A stretch of 64,000 bases of DNA from Durusdinium trenchii (lineage: Eukaryota; Sar; Dinophyceae; Suessiales; Symbiodiniaceae). The translations under genes were made by a program, and so were the position numbers. The stretch's first letter is position 1. The number at the start of each line of letters is the position of its first letter. Positions 12,597 to 20,271 of the stretch are shown one piece after another. The notes under the pieces were generated by a model, which had not been told where the DNA came from, did not search any database, and saw only the letters and a list, made by a program, of their open reading frames with translations. The stretch is taken from the NCBI GenBank assembly GCA_963970005.1, contig CAXAMN010021618.1:590982-654981 (forward strand). Reading direction: 5' to 3'.

Positions 12597-12996
12597 NNNN
12601 NNNNNNNNNNNNNNNNNNNNNNNNNNNNNNNNNNNNNNNNNNNNNNNNNNNNNNNNNNNNNNNNNNNNNNNNNNNNNNNNNNNNNNNNNNNNNNNNNNNN
12701 NNNNNNNNNNNNNNNNNNNNNNNNNNNNNNNNNNNNNNNNNNNNNNNNNNNNNNNNNNNNNNNNNNNNNNNNNNNNNNNNNNNNNNNNNNNNNNNNNNNN
12801 NNNNNNNNNNNNNNNNNNNNNNNNNNNNNNNNNNNNNNNNNNNNNNNNNNNNNNNNNNNNNNNNNNNNNNNNNNNNNNNNNNNNNNNNNNNNNNNNNNNN
12901 NNNNNNNNNNNNNNNNNNNNNNNNNNNNNNNNNNNNNNNNNNNNNNNNNNNNNNNNNNNNNNNNNNNNNNNNNNNNNNNNNNNNNNNNNNNNNNNN
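12597..12996. other. Assembly gap (400 N)
   Basis: 400 unknown bases. It separates the 5' side of the NBAS-like gene from the 3' end of the retroelement, so the element's downstream terminus and the start of NBAS cannot be read. A round 400 suggests an estimated or nominal gap size. Any frame drawn across it is meaningless. Confidence 0.98.
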
Positions 12997-13097
12997 AGAA
13001 GGGAGGTCTGCACTACCCCACCTTCGCTAAGCCACCACGTTTCTACGGTAGACCCAAATTAAACCTTTCACTTTTGACTTTTAGTCCCCAGCAGTCC

Positions 13098-15254
13098 TCA
13101 CCAAGGATCCTTCCACCGTAGCTCCCCCTTCTTGGCCTTGGTCGTGGTGGCCGACGAAGCCTCTTGCAGCTGCGCCAACTTCGCCTCCTTCGAAGTCTTG
13201 AAAAGACGGAGTTCAGCGTCCAGCTCTCCGGCCTTCTTCAGCAAGGTGTTCATCACCTGGAAGGGCAAGGTCTCGAAATTGACCTCCAGCCTGTTGCGCT
13301 CATCGAACTCTTCGAACCGGTCGTTCGTGAGGTCATCTGCAGGCTGGTTTTGAGCCCTAGGCACCCATTGCAGCTGTAAATCAATGCCTAGCATGTCCAG
13401 TTGAACAGCCAACTCCATCGCCACAATGGATAGAGGAAACTTGCTCGACCCATACTTTCTCAAAACATGAGTGTTGGCCAAATTATCCGTCAATGCCGTC
13501 AACGTCGCAGCCGAGCTACCGCTTGCCCACGACGAACTCGGACCGAGAACCATGACCGCCACCAAGACCCCGATCAACTCCAAGGTAGCGATGTTCCTGA
13601 AAGGGTCACCTTTCAAGTAGGCCCATGGAGCGTTCCTCCTGTTCAAGCGAAACGAAAACCATTTGGCCCGCTGCTGGTCTGGCGTCGGTCCAGTCTCCCA
13701 TCCGCCAATCACAATGTCCTCCCCGGCTGCCTTAGCATCGACCCTGAAAATGTCGACCGGATCTTGCTCCAGGGGTTCTGCGGGTCTCATGGGCATCCTC
13801 TGCACCTCCTTCTTCACAAACTCCAGGAGTATCACAACAGCATCAGGGAAGCGTGCAAAGGTCCCCGGTGAGAGAGCCGACGACCAGGAGAAGAGGGGAG
13901 ACAGGAAAGGCCTGACATGCCGCAGTGCTCCGGCCACAAAGCTCAGCCGTCCTAGAACGGATCTCAGCTCTCTGCCAACCACTCCTCCGAGCTCCAGTTT
14001 GTGATCAATCCAGTTCACGATCCAAGTCCTCTTGGACTGGTTGATGCCTTTCTGGAACGAATGGACGTTGAGGCAGTAGCCTATCCAATTCACCTCGGTG
14101 CCGCCCCGCACCTTTGCCCAAGTAACGGGCACTTCCAGAAGTTCGAAGACAAAGAACCACATCAGGATCTTCCTCCAGAAGTCTTTGCCCGTAGCGGTCA
14201 GCCACCCGTCATCGGCATAGATCAAATGCAAGAGGCCATAACGGCGACCCAGAAGCCGATGTGCAGACCTCACCGCGACCGCGATGGCCCGTCCGAACCA
14301 GTAAGCGGCGCTTGCCACACCAAAGGTGCCCCGGGTGTGCACGAAGATATCGCCGGACTTGTCCTTTGGCAGCCTGAAAGCTTGTAGCCCCCAGTCCCTC
14401 TCGTCGACCGGGATCAACTTGTGGGCTCTTGCAATGTCATAGAGCACTGAAAACCTGACACCGCCTCTGCCACCAGACTGCTCCTTCTGCACCTGTCTCA
14501 ACACAGCCGCGGCATCGTCAATCAACGGAAATCTCATCTTGTCACGAACACGGATCCTCCTGTTGACGTCCACACTGTAGGTCCCATCGTGGATAAGCCG
14601 CACCTTCTTGGTTCCCAACTCTTTTGGGACTGCACCCAGCGCAGCTACGGCCAGCCGGCCTCCGAACCTCTGCTTTGCCTCGTGCTCCATCATTCGAACT
14701 ATGGTGCCATTCTCAACCTCCTTCAGGACCTGCCGTTCGATCTCCTCCGCATTCTCCTCGGCCGATTCATAGTTGTCAGCCAGTATGTCCCTCATCACCT
14801 CGTCCGTGGCATCGACAGTCCACTTGACTTTCTCCTCGTATACCTTCGGAGTCCGAGGCATCTGCATATCCACTCCGAGCCTGACACCGCCCGAAGCAAC
14901 CTCCTCCAGGAAAGCAAAGTCCTCATCCTCCAGGGCCTCCGCCAATGCTCCAAGCCTCCGGAAGCGTATCTCCGCCTCCCTGTCACCGCTCCTCTTGTGC
15001 GGATCCAGGCCCCATCTAGCCAGATGTTCATCCAAGGCCCTTCTAGCTGCATCCACCTCGTGGCCAAAAGGAGAGTCTCGCACCTTCCCTGCCGCCATAG
15101 ACCAAAAGATGCCTTTGGCGCTTTCTTCGCCAACAGCCTCCAACCAAGAGTCGAAGGCCCCCTCAAACCACGGTGGCCACCTCCCTCTCGGTCGCCGGCA
15201 GCCTCCTCTTCTCCACTGGCCAGCGCCCTGGAGAACATAGACCAGCACCATCAT
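13098..15254 (-). CDS. Reverse transcriptase-RNase H protein of the retroelement
   Basis: 718 uninterrupted codons. The RT palm is clear: KVRLIHDGTYSVDVN near residues 217-230, the first catalytic aspartate in LYDIARAH (D273), the RGTFGVASAAYW block near 308-319, and YADD at 346-349. An RNase H fold follows, with acidic residues at about D506 (RVDAKAAG), E559 (NIATLELIG), D590 (ALTDNLANT) and D640/641 (NQPADDLTN). The first ~180 residues are not recognised. The start lies inside the end of the methyltransferase-like ORF in another frame (92-base overlap), so translation may depend on reinitiation, frameshifting or a polyprotein. All catalytic residues are present, so this part may still be active or only recently dead. 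Confidence 0.85.
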   Translation of the reverse strand: MMVLVYVLQGAGQWRRGGCRRPRGRWPPWFEGAFDSWLEAVGEESAKGIFWSMAAGKVRDSPFGHEVDAARRALDEHLARWGLDPHKRSGDREAEIRFRRLGALAEALEDEDFAFLEEVASGGVRLGVDMQMPRTPKVYEEKVKWTVDATDEVMRDILADNYESAEENAEEIERQVLKEVENGTIVRMMEHEAKQRFGGRLAVAALGAVPKELGTKKVRLIHDGTYSVDVNRRIRVRDKMRFPLIDDAAAVLRQVQKEQSGGRGGVRFSVLYDIARAHKLIPVDERDWGLQAFRLPKDKSGDIFVHTRGTFGVASAAYWFGRAIAVAVRSAHRLLGRRYGLLHLIYADDGWLTATGKDFWRKILMWFFVFELLEVPVTWAKVRGGTEVNWIGYCLNVHSFQKGINQSKRTWIVNWIDHKLELGGVVGRELRSVLGRLSFVAGALRHVRPFLSPLFSWSSALSPGTFARFPDAVVILLEFVKKEVQRMPMRPAEPLEQDPVDIFRVDAKAAGEDIVIGGWETGPTPDQQRAKWFSFRLNRRNAPWAYLKGDPFRNIATLELIGVLVAVMVLGPSSSWASGSSAATLTALTDNLANTHVLRKYGSSKFPLSIVAMELAVQLDMLGIDLQLQWVPRAQNQPADDLTNDRFEEFDERNRLEVNFETLPFQVMNTLLKKAGELDAELRLFKTSKEAKLAQLQEASSATTTKAKKGELRWKDPW

Positions 15255-16452
15255 GAAGAGCTCGTCTTTCTCCCTTGTAACTGACCTGCATAGGAGGGCC
15301 CTCAGCCGGTCTCAACGCCGACTTCTCCGTCACCACCTCCTCCTGTCCAACCGAAGTCTTCCTTGCCCCCTTTCGAGCCTTTGGAGGCGGCCCGCCCTCA
15401 TTCGACGATGGTAAGGGCCTTTTCTTCTCCCGCTGGTCTGATGCTGAGAGATGCTTCTTCTCCTTCTCCTGCTGCCCTCCACCGAGATGCTTCTTCTCCT
15501 TCTCCTGCTGCCCTCCACCTTCTCCCCCTTCTTTAGCAGGTGGATGGGGAGCAGATAGCCAGGCCGAAAAGATGGCTTTGGCCAATGCTTTGTCCATAGC
15601 GGCCGGATAGGCTGCAGTTGTAGCTGTGCGGAAAACTGAGTCGTCTCGATGTCGAGCGAGAGAAACCGTAGGCTGGCATTGACAAGACAAACGAGGCCCA
15701 ACATAGTGATGGTGAGCATCAAATTGAGGCCATTCGCAGCTACCCCAAGACTGGAGGTTGTCGATGTTGGAGAGGAGCCTTGTAGGCTTTCTGTATGGTG
15801 CTCCCCAACAACATTGGTTGAAAACAACCGTGAAGAGCTGCAAAGCATTGTTGGGCTTCGCAACCTCTCTCAGCCGGTCTAGTTGCCAAATTGATGCCGG
15901 CTCCATGACCATGCCATCCTCTTCTCGTGTGATGACCCCCAGGTCTTCGGGATGCTCCCCGAAAAGGAGAACCAAGCTTCCAGCGGCCGACATGGGATGC
16001 GCCTCCAGTGCCTCCAAGACGTCCAACATGAAGACAATCAAGATGTTCCCGAGGTCTGCATCTCTTTGATGCCGGGTCGACAGCCATGGGAAGCCCCAGG
16101 GATAACCTCGGGACCGGATGGCAGGTGGTCCTCTGCAATTCGCTCCCCGAACACGGCTCCACGTGGAACAAGGCGGTGTGATAAGGACCACATCAAATTC
16201 CTCTTGACGAATGCGCTGCAGTAGTGACTGTTGCACTGCTCCCTTGGTAAGGTCCCACTCTGGGGAGTTCTGGATGTCCACCTCATGCACTGTACATTGA
16301 ACACCCTGATGATGACATAGGCGTACCAGCACTGATGTCACCGATGACTTGCGCTGTGCTCCACTGAAGAGATACAGCACACTCATAGATCTGCCCTCTG
16401 CATTGCCCCTCGTAGTGCCCTTGGCTTCTGGTGGGCTTGGGGCTGAGCCCAC
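15163..16452 (-). CDS. Cytosine-C5 methyltransferase-like protein of the retroelement
   Basis: 429 codons. An SAM-binding-like strand-loop appears early (VLYLFSGAQRKSSV, residues 25-38), an acidic residue after the next strand (HEVDI), then the strand FDVVLITPPCSTWSRVRG (86-103), whose Pro-Pro-Cys resembles the catalytic PC motif of C5 DNA methyltransferases, and LLFGEHPEDLG (162-172), which could replace the ENV motif. The usual QRR and target-recognition blocks are not obvious, so it may be a diverged or non-catalytic relative. The C-terminal ~120 residues are low-complexity, basic and glutamine-rich, with a 12-residue duplicated unit. Neighbours are Gag upstream and RT downstream. Methyltransferase acquisition by dinoflagellate retroelements has been reported; whether this is the same lineage is unknown. 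Confidence 0.6.
   Translation of the reverse strand: MGSAPSPPEAKGTTRGNAEGRSMSVLYLFSGAQRKSSVTSVLVRLCHHQGVQCTVHEVDIQNSPEWDLTKGAVQQSLLQRIRQEEFDVVLITPPCSTWSRVRGANCRGPPAIRSRGYPWGFPWLSTRHQRDADLGNILIVFMLDVLEALEAHPMSAAGSLVLLFGEHPEDLGVITREEDGMVMEPASIWQLDRLREVAKPNNALQLFTVVFNQCCWGAPYRKPTRLLSNIDNLQSWGSCEWPQFDAHHHYVGPRLSCQCQPTVSLARHRDDSVFRTATTAAYPAAMDKALAKAIFSAWLSAPHPPAKEGGEGGGQQEKEKKHLGGGQQEKEKKHLSASDQREKKRPLPSSNEGGPPPKARKGARKTSVGQEEVVTEKSALRPAEGPPMQVSYKGERRALHDGAGLCSPGRWPVEKRRLPATEREVATVV
15450..15522. repeat. 36-bp tandem duplication in the methyltransferase-like ORF
   Basis: Two adjacent copies of a 36-base unit encode a repeated 12-residue segment (GGGQQEKEKKHL) in the low-complexity tail. It is in frame and looks like a recent slippage event. 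Confidence 0.8.
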
Positions 16453-16464
16453 CGTCTCGCTCTG

Positions 16465-17780
16465 TCAAGCAGCTCTTGCGCCGCCCTCAGCGGCACCCCC
16501 CGTGGTGTCCTTGGCCTTGCCACTGCCGTCGCATGCGTGCATAGGATGAGCTCCAATTGCATAGCTGGCAGACGTGCAATCGCCCGCAATTGAACCTGCA
16601 TCTCTCTCGGGGGTTGTTCCAACGCCAGCAGATCTGACGACCGTCTGGTGTTCTGTCATGTAGCTGCCGTCCTCCTTTCTTCCCGCGGCCTTTCCCGCCG
16701 CCTTTTCGGCCTTTGCCTTTTCCCCTCTCCAGATCGCGACCACGATCTCCTTGCCACGCTCGCTACATTGCAGGGCTCCTGGATCTCCATGGTGGTGTGC
16801 GCCCAGCCGCCACTTGGGAGTACACATTCGGCGTCAAGAAGTACCTCTCCTTGATGGTGGTATCAGTCATAGCTTCCTTCAAGGCCTCATGCATTAGCCG
16901 TCCCTCATTCACCAGCTTGACCATGGCCCGTCTCACCTGGAAGTCGTAGGAGAGCATTAGGTCGAAGTCCGGCGAAGCGACAGTCTCCCCGTCCTGGTTC
17001 TTTGCCTTCAATCCCAAGACATGTTTGCCGAGCATCAAGTCCAGGTACTTGAGGAAATGCAGAGGTTGAAGATCACGAAGCGTTGCCTTCTGCGGGAACT
17101 TTAGCTGGGCCAGCAGGTAGGCGTGTGAGACCACCGCCATGCGACGCCTGAACTCTTCTGGTGTTCGAGGCTTCGGGCATTCCCCATACCCTTTCTTCAC
17201 CTTAAGGGCTCCGGTCCCCTTCTCGATGGTGGCCCCAAGGACGTCGGCCTCAGCGTCTTCCCGGCTAACGAACTGCACCAAGCTCTTGTTCTTCAGTTCG
17301 CCCTGCTCGACCTGGTCGAAAATCTGTTCCAGCGTGGAAGCTGCAGGAATACTCTTATCTTCCAGCTTGAGCCCATGAACCGCCTGGAACTTTGTGAGAA
17401 GGTCCTGGATCTCGACCTTGTTCAGGGCCCTTGGCTGGCTTGCTAAGCCTGCCTCGGCTTCAGCCTTGTGCCTCACCGTCATCCGTGTAGACGAGGATTC
17501 CCAGGCATCCACCATCGAAGCTATGTCGATCACATCTCGGGCTTCGTCCAACCCCAAGGAGTCCACACAGAATCTTCTCAGGCCAGCTCGATCGTCAGCG
17601 ACCGTGCTCAGCCGACTGATGGTGCGCAGAGAGCTTTGCCTGCAAGGTCTCACTCACTTCCTTGATCTGCAGTAGCCCGTGAAGATCAGCATCTAACAAG
17701 GAGATAGCATTGGCTCTGCGTGCTGGAGTATCATGGCCTATGTCGAGAGCCGGTGCGGCCGCCCCCGCTGCTCCCGCCAT
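16465..17780 (-). pseudogene. Gag-like protein of the retroelement, frameshifted
   Basis: Starts at an ATG near 17780 (MAGAAGAAAPALDIGHD), changes frame near 17640, then runs 296 codons to 16763. Visible motifs are ALNKVEIQDLLTKF, IPAASTLEQIFDQVEQGEL, VSREDAEADVLGATIEKGTG, LKFPQKATLRDLQ, ASPDFDLMLSYDFQVRRAMV and LVNEGRLMHEAL, a pattern I associate with dinoflagellate retroelement Gag proteins. Downstream, in another frame around 16545-16655, lies TPDGRQICWRWNN followed by CRFNCGRLHVCQLC, a Cys/His knuckle, and then HPMHAC in yet another frame. The knuckle is what marks it as Gag. At least two frameshifts separate the pieces, so this copy cannot make the full protein unless they are sequence errors or programmed shifts. 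Confidence 0.65.
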
Positions 17781-18158
17781 CTTCCCTCACGAGGCCTCAG
17801 CCTCTCCGTGAGATCGCAATCCCCCCTTTCGGCCCCGGGCTTTCAAGGAATTGAACCGCCTGGAGCCTCATGCATATAAATGCCATGCCTGTAGGGCAAA
17901 CGGTCAATCAAGGTCGAATGCAATCGAGACGGACCCTACTCGAAACGTTTGATTGAAAACGAAAACAAGCAAAGCAAGCACAATGGAGGCCACCCCCCTT
18001 TTAAAATCTCAACTCTTTCAACTCAACTCATTTTGAGTTTCCCCTTCGCCTGATCTTGACCCCCCTTTCTCTCCCGTGTGCAGCAACCTCTCGACCCTAT
18101 GTCTGCCGCACCCCTTTTCTTGTGCAGTGCTGTCCCGTTCAGCCTGAGATCCAAGTGC
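17781..18158. other. Spacer between Gag and recombinase
   Basis: No gene. It holds short inverted segments (TCAATCAA near 17906, TTGATTGA near 17950) and short homopurine/homopyrimidine runs. If the recombinase belongs to a neighbouring element copy, the boundary and any terminal repeats should lie here. Confidence 0.4.
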
Positions 18159-20053
18159 TCATGCTGATGGCTCCACCTCTGACTCCGTTGAGTCGGATGA
18201 TGTGACTTCCCCAGAACTCTCGTCTTCTGGAGAACCTGCTGTGACGGCTGCGTTCTTGCCGAAACAGTTCTTGCAGGCCCGATGGTATCGGCCCGCCTCG
18301 GGAGGTTCATCTCCCGCCAATTCAAACTGTGCATAATGTACACCAGGCTGCCTATGGCACTCCCCGACACGATGAAGAGTCCTCGTGCCCGAGCGGCCCA
18401 CTATCGAGATCACATACTCCCCGGCAACCGCTCCGGCCTGCACCACCGTGCCCTCCTGGGTCTCGATCACCTCGTCCTCCGAGCCGAAGGCCACATCTCC
18501 AGGTTCGTCCTGTCGATCAACAATGTCATCGCCCTCCTCAGGCTCGATCAAGACAACCGGCCCCGTGGCCGTCCACTTCGGCTTCCATGCCGGCTCAACT
18601 GCAAGCTCCTCCGGATGAAACCTCTCCAGCAGCTGGGCCTGCAACTCCATGGCCTCATCCGGGAACCCCAGGACGCCCATGCGGACGCTCACTGCCTCAA
18701 GCACTGCCGCCTCATCCAGAGGATCACCTCGGCCTTTGTTGTCTCGCAGGAATGCGGCAATGATCTTCTGGGCTCTCAGAATGTTTGCACAAACCACCCG
18801 TTCATAGCCTTCATCGGCTGCAGGTCGCCAGCGTCCCATCTGACGTCGAATGTCTGCCGGAATCCTGGCAGCAGCCGACCACGACCTCAGTGTCGCTCGT
18901 TCGCTGTGTTCAGTCCACAAAGTGCCAACTCCGTTGAACAACAGCGAGGCCCTCGTGCCGCCTTCCATGCTCCAGAGTTCTCCAAACAGAGCTTGAGACA
19001 TAGCGGATGCCGTCGAATAGTCCGCCATCCTCCTCACACAAATGACCGCCTGTCGCGAGACGGCCAGGGCAACATAAAGTCGCGGGTCAAAAGACCCGCT
19101 TCCATTCCCATGTGGGTCCAAATCCTCCACCCGACCTCAAGCCAGTTGTGCCGACTCACCCATGCCTCCTTGCTGACATAGAAAGGAAGCAGCAAGACTC
19201 GCTTCCCTGGCCCAGAGGTCTTCGACTTGTGGATGATGCCCACCAAGTGCGTGTCCTTGAGCTCGATGCCCCTGTTCGGCGTGCCCCGTGTATCATCAAA
19301 GCGCATGCCTGTCCAGATCTTGATCAAGCGGAACCATGCATACGCCCTCACAAAGGGAAGCCTGTCGTCGCACACGACCATGTCCTCCATAGCCTCTACG
19401 ATGGCCAGTGGGATGAGAAGCGCCTGCCTCGACTGGCACTCCTCCAAGGCATTCTTCACAGCTGCCGATCGATGGAAGAAGTGGGCCTCCTCCACCTCGC
19501 CAGCATACTCCAAGAACATCAATGTCTTGTATGCAGCCTCTGGTGCAGACCTTGCACAAGGCTCTTCTGTGATCGCCTCCAGGTACTCGGCGAATTCTGT
19601 GGGGGAGGCTGGCCATGACTTACCATACGTGGCTTCCAACCATTGGCTGACTTTCTGCCACGTTTTGACGTGCTTCCTCAACGTGTTCGGTCTCCTGCCC
19701 TTCGCGATCCGCATGAGCAGGGACTCCTCGCTGGAACGAATTGCCACAGGAAGCTCCGCCTTCTTGACGATGGTTCGTAGTTCACCCAACCATCTGTCTC
19801 TTTCCGACTTCTCGGCTTGCTCCCGTAGTGCCAAATCGTCCCCAGCCAAATGGAGCTTCCTGCCAAGCCGGGTCGGCCACTTCGTGACCTTAGCTGTGCC
19901 AACCATCTTCACGCGGTCGACCAACTCCTGGCCTTCCAAGTCGCCAAAGACTCGACGTCTCTTCTCCCTCTGATCCAAGAGATGTGCCTCCAAGAGCTCA
20001 TGTGAACCTCGGCTGGCGTCCGCACGGTGAATGTTCGCGGACCTATGTCGCAC
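18159..20053 (-). pseudogene. Tyrosine recombinase of the retroelement, split by a frameshift
   Basis: Two overlapping minus-strand frames form one catalytic domain. The first (20053-19034) has an arm/core-binding helical part and the first catalytic arginine in KIWTGMRFDDTRG (R251), with the beta-hairpin lysine in IIHKSKTSGPGK. The second (19130-18159) carries TEHSERATLRSW (H75, R78) and GRWRPAADEGYERV (W101, nucleophile Y109). That is the R...K...HxxR...W...Y signature of tyrosine recombinases, which integrate circular DNA at a short identical sequence. The frame changes near 19050. The C-terminus holds LHRVGECHR...HYAQF...YHRACKNCF, a possible small zinc-binding module. Because the catalytic residues survive on both sides of the shift, loss of function is recent or the shift is a sequencing error. 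Confidence 0.7.
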
Positions 20054-20271
20054 TGCTTCACCAGCTCCTTCAGGTCCTCGAGCCTAGGCTGGAAGCTCTC
20101 CTTCCTCTTCCTGGCGGCCACTAGGATGGAATCCAAGGCTTGTGACCTGCACCCTCTCAAAGTGCCGAGCTTCGTCACTGTCCAACCTAGTGCCGCCAGG
20201 ATCTCGAGGTCCGGGTCAGTCCACCCGGCCAGCGTGCCACACAGGACTAGATCCTGCATGGCACGTTCCAT
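19909..20271 (-). pseudogene. N-terminal extension of the recombinase, different frame
   Basis: 120-codon frame from MERAMQDLVLCGTLAG to about 20010, where sense passes to the frame beginning upstream of RGSHELLEAHLLDQREKRR. It reads helical and lies directly upstream of the recombinase with no stop-rich gap, so it is most simply the N-terminus of the same protein behind a second frameshift. Confidence 0.45.

Larger units (their letters stand above)
13098..20271 (-). mobile_element. Composite retroelement: tyrosine recombinase, Gag, methyltransferase-like, RT-RNase H
   Basis: Read on the minus strand, the coding blocks run: tyrosine recombinase (20271-18159, three frames), Gag-like protein with a Cys/His knuckle (17780-16465), C5-methyltransferase-like ORF (16452-15163), and reverse transcriptase-RNase H (15254-13098, overlapping the previous ORF). 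No DDE integrase or aspartic protease is visible. RT plus tyrosine recombinase defines DIRS/Ngaro/VIPER-type elements. In many of those the recombinase comes last; here it comes first, as in VIPER/TATE-like elements as far as I recall. The element is richer in GC than its surroundings. Frameshifts in the recombinase and Gag suggest an ageing copy. Its 3' end abuts the assembly gap and terminal repeats were not identified. Confidence 0.75.

Noticed and set aside
12443-13121. Long open frames across the N block
   Set aside because: They consist almost entirely of unknown bases and carry no coding evidence.
14589-15284. 231-codon plus-strand frame opposite the RT
   Set aside because: Shadow of the RT frame, whose catalytic motifs fix the minus strand.
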